A stretch of 64,000 nucleotides of DNA from Nansenia antarctica (lineage: Eukaryota > Chordata > Actinopteri > Argentiniformes > Microstomatidae): NCBI GenBank assembly GCA_963989245.1, contig OZ022340.1:46679627-46743626 (forward strand). The letters are read 5' to 3'. Of the stretch, positions 25,101 through 37,100 are shown in pieces; positions within the stretch are counted from its first letter, which is position 1, and each line of letters starts with the position of its first letter. Position numbers and translations under genes: made by a program. The notes below the pieces were generated by a model. The model was not told where the DNA came from. It did no database searches and saw only the letters and a list, made by a program, of their open reading frames with translations.

Positions 25101-28100
25101 GTTGGGGGTCTGTAGTGTGTAAAGCCCAGTATGGTGGGTCTGTAGTGTGTAAAGCCCAGTATGGTGGGGGTCTGTAGTGTGTAAAGCCCAGTATGGTGGG
25201 GGTCTGTAGTGTGTAAAGCCCAGTATGGTGGGGGTCTGTAGTGTGTAAAGCCCAGTATGGTGGGGGTCTGTAGTGTGTAAAGTCCAGTATGGTGGGGGTC
25301 TGTAGTGTGTACAGCCCAGTATGGTGGGGGTCTGTAGTGTGTACAGGGGATTACGGTTGACAGGAGGGCGGGGGTTAAAAGGAGGAAGTGGGGCGCCAGT
25401 TTTTGAAGTCTGAGGTTCCGAGAAACGCACCTTTCGATCCCCATGCGGAGCAGTGTCTTGCTGATGTTCTAGCAGAGATTGGAGAAAGGACACAACGACC
25501 ATCATGGCAGCGTCTAAGCTGTACATAAAGGTAACATTGGGTTTGTGGGTTCCTACTGCGCCTTTCCCAGACCGTGAACAAGAACGTTACTCAGATGCGC
25601 TTTGTGAATGACCAGGCGGTTAACTGTCATGCGATGTTGTCTATCCAGCTACTACAATGGCAGTACGCAAAGCCTCGCGCAAGGGATTGATTTGGCATTG
25701 GTCAAGCATGATTGTCTTGGAATGAATGAACAGCGTTTTAAGTCTCAGTCCTGCACTTGAAATACTGGTTGACATGCAGTAGGCTATGATTGAGACCCAC
25801 CCGGTCTGGTGTTCCAGGAACATCAACAGGATGGAGCTGCACTGCTTGAATATGTAAACTCTGACTGATGGACAGATTACAGTTTCAAGTTTATTTGTGA
25901 CATTATTTGTCAAGACATGTAAAGCATTTTTTTGAATTGCCCCTGTTGTATGAAATGTGCTATACAAATAATATCCTTTATCAGTATTTCTTGCAATATG
26001 CAAAGCACTTTGAATTGCCCCTGTTGTATGAAATGTGCTATACAAATCAACTTTCCTTGCCATTAATGCAGGTAAGACAAGGCAGCGGTGCCGTTAGTGA
26101 GTCAACTGTCTACAGTGGGCTTGTTCCAAGAGTCTGATCATCTGGGGGAAGAAGCTGTTTGTTAGTCTTGTTCTGTACATTTGTTCTTTTCTATATTTCT
26201 CCCCCCCCCCAACAAAATCAGACAGCAATGGTTTTCAACCCAAAAAATAAAGAAACACAACTGTAACAGAAAGTGTACGTGTGTCTATAAAGTTCTTCCC
26301 ATATTTAAACATGTATCAAATATAAAGTAATATGTACAAGAAATGAATGAATGGTCTTTATTGTCATTAATACAGTACAGGTACCATACAACGAAATTTA
26401 GGAGGGGGGGCTCCAAGAAGGCACAACAGCGGCTCTACTTCGAGAGTCCTCAGGAACTACCACCTCAGACAGGAGCTGCTTGTGACCTTCTACCGCAGCA
26501 CAGTGGAGAGCATCCTCACCTACTGCATTTGCGTGTGGTTCTTCAGCTGCACAGCCGCAGAGAGGAAAGCGCTACAGAGAGTCGTGAGATCGGCCCAGAA
26601 GATCATCGGCGCCCCCCTCCCCTCTCTGGAAGAGCTGTACAACACACGCTGCCTCAGGAAGGCCTCCAAGATCTCCAGGGACCCATCCCACCCTGGGAAC
26701 GAACACTTTGTTCGGCTCCGTTCAGGCAGGCCGTTCAGGACCATGTTCGCACGGACAAACAGACTGAAGCTCAGCTTCTACCCTAGGGCCATTCAGGCCC
26801 TGAACACAGCAAAGACCTAGGTTCTAGGCTCTGGACAATCTAGACAATTTGATGGCAGCTACTAGATTGTAAACATAAGTGCAATATTGTAATACAACTG
26901 TGAACATTCTAAACCTGCTAACTGCGACACTTTAATGAATGTGCAACAAATATTATGTGCAATATGACAACCCATGTGTACATAAGGTTCAGATATAGGA
27001 AAAAGTTAGGATATTTATATCATAGCATAGTGTACAGCACAGTGTTTTATTGTATAGTATAGTAGATAGTGTACATAGCCTTATTTATGTCAATCAGCTC
27101 TTTTCTCTTGTTTTACCCTTGGCTCGCTTGTTTTTAGTCTTTTTTCCAAGCACCAGGGGAGCCCCCCCTCCTAAATGTCGTTGTATGGTACCTGTACTGT
27201 ATTAATGACAATAAAGACCATTCATTCATTCATTCAAAACAAGCTGTGTTGGTTATCTAGCGAGTGTGTCATTGATTCTCAACAACGCTGGAATGTATTT
27301 ACACTTTCCAGAATATAAGTCTGAACATTTGATCGGCTGATGACTTGTTCCCGGTTCCAACAGCTGCTGTCACATGGAGTCGGCAAAGCTGAATGTATAT
27401 ATATATATATATACTATGCTATATGTCACTATATGGACAACAGTATGTGGACACAATCCCCTGGAGGCATGGGTCTCTGGCACACCACTACAATGTTAAC
27501 TTTCACCCAATCAGCAGGGTTACTTTAAAGCACCATAACTGGATCAAGCTTGCAAAAAACTGCGTTGGTTGGCAAACCAATTAGAGATTAAAGATGGCAT
27601 ACAGTACACACCTGTGTTGTGTTATTGATTGATTGATTGTACTTTATTGTCCCCGAGGGGACATTTGTCTTGGGCATGGTACTTTCATGCTTCAAGTGCA
27701 ACAGGGACGATACATACAACATACAGTAGACAAAGTAAACAACAGGACAGCAACAAACATTGAGTGACATTGGCAGCAGTTTCCACCTGGACATGGCATC
27801 ATTTGGTATAAATATATATTGCACATAACCCTTCAAGTGGTGTTTTCGAATATTACACATGGCCCTTCAAGTGGTGTCTAAGATAAAGTGCAGGTGCTGG
27901 TGATCATGTCCTAATCATCGTTTCTGCTTGAGAGAATTGATTAGTTTAATGGAGAATGGGACAAATGATAGTTTTAAGAGCTTATAGTTACATCTTGGCA
28001 TGCGAAGCCTTCTACCTAGGGGGAGAACTTCGTATTCTGTGGAGAGCGGATGTTGGGGGTCTGCGATTATCTTGTTAGCCTTGTCCAGGACAGCTTTTTC

Positions 28101-31100
28101 ATATAGTTTATTTAGGATCACAGTCTCTTTCACCTACAATTTTCATAGCTGTTTTGTGAATGCTGACTAGTCTGTTTTTTTGTTGTACAGTTAAGTTGCC
28201 AAACCACACAATTATTCCATATCTGATTACACTTTCAACAATGGACTGATAGAACAATCTCATGATCCCAATATATCCCAGTTATGGGATATCTTGTAAA
28301 TACTAAGACATGTTTTTCAGACAGAACCCTCTCTGGGGAGCAGCCAACAGCGCCTTGGCCAGATGGCTTCCAGCAGAGTATGAGGATGGAGAAAGGCAGC
28401 CCAGGGGCTGGAACCGCGGGCAGCTCTATAACGGGTTCCAACTTCCTCTGGTAATCTCTAAAGTTCACTTTTCAAAAAATGCCGGTCGAGAGAGCACGCT
28501 GGCGTTGCTTGTTCGCCGCTTCTCCGCCCGAAATCTAGATATACTTGTTGCAGTATACAGAGTAGATTGTCCTACAAAGAAACTTAGATTTCTTAGTCAT
28601 CTAAAAAATAATTAGACCCCTAATTTCGCTGTACAGCTCAGCACGTCACTGACGTGTAACAAACAAATAATAATACGCCCTTTCGGGACTCGCTCACTGA
28701 CACACAGTGTCTCTCTCCATCTGGCAGCTTGTCTCTGCCTCGTTCACTGCCAGGGGGAACAAACACACCAAGGTTAAATAGACCAGTTGGATAACGAGGC
28801 TGATTACTGACACCTGTCCGCAATCAGCCCTGTCATCCAAATAATAATATATCCAATAATAGGCACTGTATTAATGTATTAACTGTATTAATAGGTACTG
28901 ATTTAATGTATTAACAGGTACTGATTTAATGTATTAACTGTATTAAGGTACGGGAAGTCAGCAAGAACATGATGCAGAGCACCAGGAAAGGAACTGTGGA
29001 AGACTGTGCCTATTCTCAGATGCTGGTGGACTGGGGCCAGTACATAGACCATGACATATCCTTCACTCCTCAGAGCACAAGCAAAGCTGCTTTCTTGGGA
29101 GGACTGGACTGTTTGAGCACATGTGAAAACATAAACCCCTGCTTCCCTATTGAGGTAACTCCTCACCCCTCATCATATGATCCCCCTAACCAATCACAGT
29201 TGTCTTATGATCCCCCTAACCAATCACAGTTGTCTTATGATCCCCCTAACCAATCACAGTTGTCTTTCTCTTCCTGTTTTGGGGATTTCTTTCTTTAACA
29301 TTCCATATTCTACCATATGTAACACGTTCATTTCAACATTGTTGAGAATCACAACACAAACTCACTAGTCAAGCCAAAATACTGCAGTGCAGTGGCTTCA
29401 GAGTAATCCCCACTGCTACCTAGTTAACTATAACACTACTTTACATACTTAGCAGGCTCACAAAACAAGCTGTGTTATGACTAGTGATGTGTCATTGATT
29501 TTCAACAACGTGGAAATGAAAGAAAAATCCGAACATTAAATCGGATGCCGACATGCGGACCAAAACACAAACGTGTAACATATTCATACAGTATAATATA
29601 TACATATATTTTGTGAAATAATCCACATCTCTTGCTATTTAAGAAGTACAATGGGAAAAGACATCATCTTATGTCAACATTTTACATTAGGTCAATAACT
29701 GGAATCATTTCCAACGCCAAAGGTATTTTTCTAATTCTAAATAGTACATTTAGTGCTTCTATAATACAGTCAACATGAATTAATTCATTCTCATTTGGAC
29801 AAGTTTTGAAGCTCAAGCTACAGTATCTAATTCGGTTGTTAAGTCGTGACGTGTTTCCGGGTCCAACGTTGGCTGAGGCGCTCTCTTCGAAATGCCGCAG
29901 TAATAATAATAATTCATTATATTTGTATAGCGCTTTTCCGAGGCTCAAAGACGCTGACAATATGGGGAAAATATTATGGACCTCAAGTCACGCATTTCAA
30001 CCCGTTCACACGCTCACACGCCCGTGTGTCTCACGCCCAATGCGTGAGACTTGAGAGCCCTGATAAACACACAAACTACGTTTCAACGTTGTTGAGAATC
30101 ACAACACAAACTCACTACTCAAGCCAAACATACATACAACAATACATTACATTGTTAGCAGGCTCACAGAACAAGCTGTGTTAGTTGACTAGCGATGTGT
30201 CATTGATTTTCAACAATGCGGAAATGTGTTCACATTTTTTATAACAAAAGTCAGAACATTACATCGGATCCCGATGCCGTGTGCATTGTCTCATTCACAT
30301 CACAACATGCTGATAGAACATCAACATGCTAAAAACACATAACTACACATAACTAGATGATCACACAGTCCTTGCTTTTGAACACGTCCTAAAATGTAAG
30401 TTTGTTTTACAAGCCATGTATCACTCAACCAGTATATCAAGTGGGCTCTTCAACACTTCAACGTTTGTAATATGCAAAAACAATGGAAAACATTTTTTTT
30501 AAAAAGAAAAAAGGAAGAAGCTTTTTGTTCATTGTGTGGGCGGCTGTGTTTCAGGAGGTAGAGTCGCCGTCTAATGATCACAAGGTTGGCAGATCAGCGG
30601 TTCTAGCCCCGGCTCGCCACATGTGGAAGTGTCCTTGGGCAAGACACTGAACCCCAAATTTGCTCCCAGTGAGCGGGCCGGCGCCTTGCATGGTAGCCTG
30701 CCGCCATTGGTGTGTGAATGTGTGTGTGAATGGGTGAATGAGAGGCCGTTGTAAAGCGCTTTGGAGCAGCTTTGGAGCAGCAAAAAAGGCGCTATATAAG
30801 TGCAGTCCATTTACCATTTAATTTGCGTGAGAGTTGCCGACATGCGGCCCCTTTCAACAGACCGTGTCACATACAGTCTGTAATTATCTTCTCTCTGCTG
30901 CAGACTCTCCCTCAGGACGTGTTGTCCAGGAACAAAAGCTGTCTGACGTTTTTCCGCTCCTCGCCTGCCTGCTTCTCTGGCCACGTCCCGCCCGCTGTGG
31001 CCGACACCAGACACACGCTACAGCGGCAACAAATGAACTCAATCACCTCTTTCCTGGACGCCTCCACTGTGTACGGCCACACCCTGTTTTTACAGAGTGC

Positions 31101-34100
31101 CCTCCGGAACCTGTCAAGCCCCCGGGGTCAACTGGCCGTCAATCCTGGACTCACAGACCCACACGGCAGAGCGTACCTGCCTTCCGTCTCCACCAGCCCG
31201 TCTGCATGTTTTCAGAACCCAGCCGACCCCAGAGGGCCGAGGGTGGAGTGCTTCCTGGCTGGAGACAGCAGGGTGAACGAGATCCTGCCCCTGGCAGCAC
31301 TGCACACGCTGTGGGTGAGGGAACACAACCGGATAGCAGAGGCTCTGGAGGACCTCAACGCCCACTGGAGCTCAGAGACCATCTATCAAGAGACCCGCAA
31401 GATCATTGGAGCGCTGCACCAGGCAAGTCTGTTGGAATTAAAATCAGAATAATCAGTTATTTTGGTTGACTGCTCCAAGAAAGAGGAGAGATGTTTTCTA
31501 TCGCACAAGTGGACGTTTATTGAAGATCACACGTGTAGTACAGAGTTGCACCTTAACCTGAGGTGGTCTCCGAAAAAGGTGTTCTTCTTCAGATTACATT
31601 ACATTATATACTTTCACAAGACACATAGTTCTTCCCCTTTTGGCCACTATGATGTAAGAGCTGAATGGCCTATTAGAATGTTTTAAAACTATGAATGGAG
31701 TGTTGTCTTGTGTTAAGCCCAATGCACACAGCGTGCGATTTTATCGCACGACAACATTCGATTCTCAATTCTTTGAATTATTTCAATTGGTGTGAATGGA
31801 GAATCGAATGTTGTGGTGCGATATCGCATCGCACACCGTGTGCATTGTCTCATTCAAAACAATGGAATCGAATTCGGCGGTGCGACAAAATCGGGGCAAG
31901 TCCCACTGTCTATTATGGAAACTAGGGCTGTCCAATGATACAAGAAAGTAATAATAATAATAATAATAATAACATGTATTTGTATAGCGCTTTTCCTGCA
32001 AACGTTGCAGCTCAAAGTGCTCATGCTAAGTAATTAAAATTAAAAAGTGTATTGTTTGATGTCAATCACAAATTAATTTTGGTTTAGTTCATATTTGGTT
32101 TTATATAATTTAGCCCTTATTAAAGATGTTTTCACTGTAACGCTACACTGGGCTGTAAATGTCTTGTGAAGAAAGTGAAGAAAACACAAAATAGCCACGT
32201 GTTGTTTTAGCATCTTTTCAGCCAATAACAATTCAGCCAGTTGTGTACCTCTATAATACCTCTATAATACATCTATAATACCTCTATAATACAGGTAAAT
32301 GACATGAATAAATAAAAACTATACACTGGTAAAGTGATTGCATCACAATCAAAGAATATAAAAAATATGTGGAGACAAACATATCAAGCTGGTATAATAA
32401 AGCTCCTTTACCCTATTCCACCTAAACTGCTGGAAATGAACACTCCTCATATGTCAGAATTATAGATTGCAAGTTGTTTTGTTGTATGTTTTTCTTTTTG
32501 TGGAAGATACACTATCTAAAGGTCTATTCTTTTCTGTTGTTGTTGTTGTTGTTGTTTTTCTCTCCCAGATTATCACCATAAGGGATTATGTTCCAAAAAT
32601 CATTGGAAGAGAGGCTTTTGATCTCAACGTCGGTCCCTATGGGGGCTATGATCCAATCACAGACCCGTCAGCCTCCAACGTGTTTGCTACCGCAGCGTTC
32701 CGCTTCGGCCATGCCACCATACCCACGCTGCTCAGGAGGCTCAACGAGAGCTTCCAGGAACACCATCTCTTCTCCTCTCTGAGCCTGCACAACACTTTCT
32801 TCAGTCCTTGGAGATTAGTCAAAGAAGGTCAGTGTTCTCTCATGATGTCTCCTCTTTGAGCGAGTGCACTGTGGCATATTAAATACAGATTACCCAGCTG
32901 GGTAACACTTTATAATAATGTCAATTGATATGAATGAATGAATGAATGAATGAATGGTCTTTATTGTCATTGCTATAGTACAGGTACCAAACAACGAAAT
33001 TTAGGAGGGGTGGCTCCCCCGGTGCTAGGAAAGAAAAAATAAAACAAAAACAAAAAACACAAGAAGGGAAGGAGCTGGTTTACATAAATAAAGGCTATGT
33101 ACACTATCCACTATACTATACTGTACATATAGACGACTAGGGTTGTCATATTGCACATAGTGTTATTGCACATTCATTTGAAGTGTCGCAGTTTGCAGGC
33201 TAGAAATGTACATATTTGTGCCTCAGCACTACACCTGATTTTTTTCAGTCCAGCAGCTGCCATCAATCCGTCCAGACTGTCCAGGGCCCAGAACCTAGGT
33301 CTTTGCTGTGTTCAGGGCCTGGATGGCCCTGGGGTAGAAGCTGTTCTTCAGTCTGTTTGTCCTTGCGGCCATGGTCCTGTACTGCCTTTTCGAGGGCAGC
33401 CGGGTAAAGTGTTCGTACCCAGGGTGGGTTGGGTCTCTGGAGATCTTGGAGGCCTTCCTGAGACAGCGTGTGTTGTACAGCTCTTCCAGAGAGGGGAGGG
33501 GGGCGCCGGTGATCTTCTGGGCTGTTCTCACGACTCTCTGTAGCGCATTTCTCTCCGCGGTTGTGCAGCTGGAGAACCAGTTGCAGATGCCGTAGGTGAG
33601 GATGCTCTCCACTGCGCCGCGGTAGAAGGTCACCAGTATCTCCTGCTTGCTGTGTTCCTTCCTGAGGACTCTCAGGATGTAGAGCCGCTGTTGTGCCTTC
33701 TTGATGGTGGCTGTTGGGTTGTCCTTCCAGGACAGGTCATCCTGTATGTGCACCCCCAGGAATCGGAGGGTTGAGACTCTCTCCACGCTCTCTCCGTCGA
33801 TGAGCAGGGGCTGGATCTCAGACTTTTTCCTCCTGAAGTCCACGATGATTTCCTGGGTCTTTGACTTGTTCAGCAGCAGGTTGTTAACCTTGCACAGCTT
33901 GCTCAGTTGCTCTACCTCATCCCTGTACGCCGCCTCGTCCCCCCCCGAGATGCAGCCCACCACGGTGGTGTCGTCTGCAAACTTTACGATGGAGTTGCTG
34001 GGGTGGACGGGGGTGAAGTCGTAGGTGTAGAGGTTGTAGAGGATGGGGCTTAGCACGCAGCCCTGGGGGGACCCAGTGCTGAGTCTGAGGGCTGTGGAGG

Positions 34101-37100
34101 TGTGGGGGCCCACCCGCACCCTCTGGGGTCGGTCGGTCAGGAAGTCCTTGATCCATGCACATATAGAGTGTGATAGTCCCAGGTCTAGTAGTTTGGTCAC
34201 TAGCCTGTCTGGAAGGATGGTGTTGAAGGCGGAGCTGAAGTCCACAAAGAGCAGTCTCGCGTAGCTGTTTCCCCTCTCCAGGTGGGATAGAGTGGCGTGG
34301 AGAGTAGTCACTACAAATCTACATTGTGTAGATTGTCTATGGCATTGTGTAGATCAGGGGTTGGCAAGTAAGTTTGGCCTTGGGCCCAATTTTTTCTGAG
34401 CCACTAGATGGCTGTTTAAAATTGTGACATGTTCTATGGCATTGTGTAGATTGTCTATGGCATTGTGTAGATTGTCTATGGCATTGTGTAGATTGTCTAT
34501 GGCATTGTGTAGATTGTCTATGGCATTGTGTAGATTGTCCATGGCATTGTGTAGATTGTCTATGGCATTGTGTAGATTGTCCATGGCATTGTGTAGATTG
34601 TCTATGGCATTGTGTAGATTGTCTATGGCATTGTGTAGATTGTCTATGGCATTGTGTAGATTGTCTATGGCATTGTGTAGATTGTCTATGGCATTGTGTA
34701 GCTTGTTCCTGTGTTCCTCTCTCTAAGGTGGGCTGGAGCCGGTGCTGCGAGGTCTGTTGGGCACAGCGGCAGCCGCCGTGTCGACTGACAAGCTGCTGAC
34801 AGAAGAGCTGACAGAGAGGCTGGTGGTGCTGAACATCCCAGAGGCCTTGGACCTGGCCGCTCTCAACCTGCAGCGGGGCCGTGACCACGGACTCCCAGGT
34901 CAGACACAACAGGGGGTTATCTCCAACATTGAACGTCTGCTACACGTATACCTTCAAATCTTATTTCAAAATCCCTCATTTCATTCTGTAATCAACACGT
35001 TGCATCATTAAAGCGGACTCACGCTTAATCATTTCCCTCACTTCTCTGTGCTTTGAGTGAAAGCATGATTAATTCATGAGCTACTAGAATTAACTTGATT
35101 TTGCCAACCTGTCTGACAAGGCAAACCATTCTCTTCTCAAACATCCTTAACTGCTCTTGTCACCACCTTGTGGCGGCTTTTGGCATCACTTCACAGCTTG
35201 AGTCACCCTCCATGACACATAATTCAGAAATGTGTTACATACTTCTGTGTCTTCACAAAGAACAACATTTCCTCAGGGACCCTGAACTTCCACCATGATG
35301 GATTTTCCACCAGTTTGAATTGTGTGCTTATTCGGTTGTTAAGTCTGACGTCAAACGTGACGTTTAGCAATTTCCGGGTCCAAACCAGAAATTCCCTGCA
35401 CCAGAGTACCAGTGTACTAAAGCACCAGAGTACCAGTGTACTAAAGCACCAGAGTACCAGTGTACTAAAGCACCAGAGTACCAGTGTACTAAAGCACCAG
35501 AGTACCAGTGTACTAAAGCACCAGAGTACCAGTGTACTAAAGCACCAGAGTACCAGTGTACTAAAGCACCAGAGTACCAGTGTACTAAAGCACCAGAGTA
35601 CCAGTGTAATAAAGCACCAGAGTACCAGTGTACTAAAGCACCAGAGTACCAGTGTACTAAAGCACCAGAGTACCAGTGTACTACAGCGGTAGAATGACAG
35701 TTCAATCGTTTTTTAGACTGGGATCTATTCATACAACAAGGGACACAGCACTTTCCCATTTTTCCCATATTTGTCAGCGTCTTTGAGCCTCGGAAAAGCG
35801 CTATATAAATATAATGAATTATTATTACTACTGAGGCATTTCAAAGAGAGCGCCTCAGCCAACTTTGGACCCGGAAACACGTCACGACTTAACAACCGAA
35901 TAGCTTGAAAGAATCATGTAGTCCTAACCACCTCCAAGAACCTCTGGAAAAGTAAAATGCGAAATCTTTAAATGATGTCGACATTTAAAACCTGTTTTAC
36001 CTAACCTAACCCTGTTTAAAACATGTTTTGTTTTGTTGTTATGAAAGGGTCAGCATAATGAAGTCACATTCTCATGTTTTCCAGGATATAATGATTGGAG
36101 GACGTTCTGTGGACTCAACAGGATCGATACACAAGAGGATTTCAGAAAGGTTGTCAGGGACGCAAGTGTTGTTGTCAAACTACTGGACCTGTACCGTCAC
36201 CCTGACAACATTGACCTGTGGCTGGGAGGCCTGGTGGAGGAACCGCTGGACGGCTCCAGGACTGGACCTCTCTTCTCATGCTTAATTGGAAAGCAGATGA
36301 GGATGCTTCGGGATGGGGACAGGTCTTTTTTTTTATGCATTTGCATGTTAAAACACAGTATATGTTAGCCCTAGTTATGGAGAATGGTAGCCTACTTGCT
36401 AATAATAATAATATAAAATATATATGATGCTTACATTCACACCACAATACAGTAGGTCAGAGATTAGAGGATGATCGACGGTGTGACAATGTCGCGATAC
36501 GTTACATTATTAAAGCCAACTCGTGCTTATGTCAGACTGCGCTAAAACATTTCCCCATTTCTCTGTGCTGTGAGACAATGCTTGATGACGGTGTGAGAGT
36601 AGATAGGAGTTGGTCTCATTGCTTAAATGAAATAATCATTAACCATATTTAAAACACTTCCACTCTTCATCTCTGCAATTCAAGAGCTGCTACAGTAAAC
36701 TAGATGTTTCTATCTATATGATAAGGGAAGCTAATAAGGCAAACCGTTCTCTTTTTAAACATACTTCACAGCTCCATTTTTTACATTTTTGGCATTTAGC
36801 AGACGCCTTATTCCAAAGCGACTTACAATCAATACATTTGACTAAGCAAGTGAATCATCAATCCACCAGTCGTAGCAGGAATTCAGATTCAGATTCAGAT
36901 AACGTTTATTGCCACTATGCATTACACATATAGGAATTTGCTTCGTCACCACAGCAAGTGCGTTTATACTTTTTTCACGAGTCAAAAAACAGGACAACAC
37001 AACAACAACAACACAGGACAGACAACAGTGCATTGGATAGTGCGGTATAAAGTGCAGTGCAGAGTTTTTACAGTGAGTCCAGTTCAGTCCTGGGCAGACT

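Larger units (their letters stand above)
2526..27374. mobile_element. Foldback (MITE-like) element, about 340 bp of its own sequence, split by nested insertions
   Basis: The left arm (about 2526-2640: cagctggtgaaaccgggaac, then ttcagactt, then gaatcaatgacacactcgct) is the inverted complement of the right arm (about 27240-27374: agcgagtgtgtcattgattc, then aagtctgaacatt, then cttgttcccggttcca). The centre is in two bits, 2641-2681 and 4037-4083, rejoined at 27236. Uninterrupted relatives at 29325-29570 and 30080-30290 read straight across both insertion points, so everything between is younger. Superfamily not determined. Confidence 0.7.

Noticed and set aside
11801..25345. CRISPR-like array
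   Set aside because: Units are contiguous with no spacers, and the host is a vertebrate.
11801..25345. G-quadruplex array
   Set aside because: Each unit has one long G run; the next is about 30 bp away, too far for ordinary quadruplex loops.
30537..30620. Functional tRNA gene
   Set aside because: The tRNA-like head belongs to a SINE with a conserved body and tail, present twice; no cloverleaf could be drawn with confidence.
33295..34311. Minus ORF of 338 codons as a host gene
   Set aside because: It is the reverse transcriptase end of an L2-type LINE with its 3' tail.
34424..34726. MALCRLS repeat ORF and its antisense partner
   Set aside because: 21-bp minisatellite; length divisible by 3 keeps frames open on both strands.
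35315..35768. STSVLKHQ / GALVHWYS repeat ORFs
   Set aside because: 24-bp minisatellite inside a MITE, open by period only.
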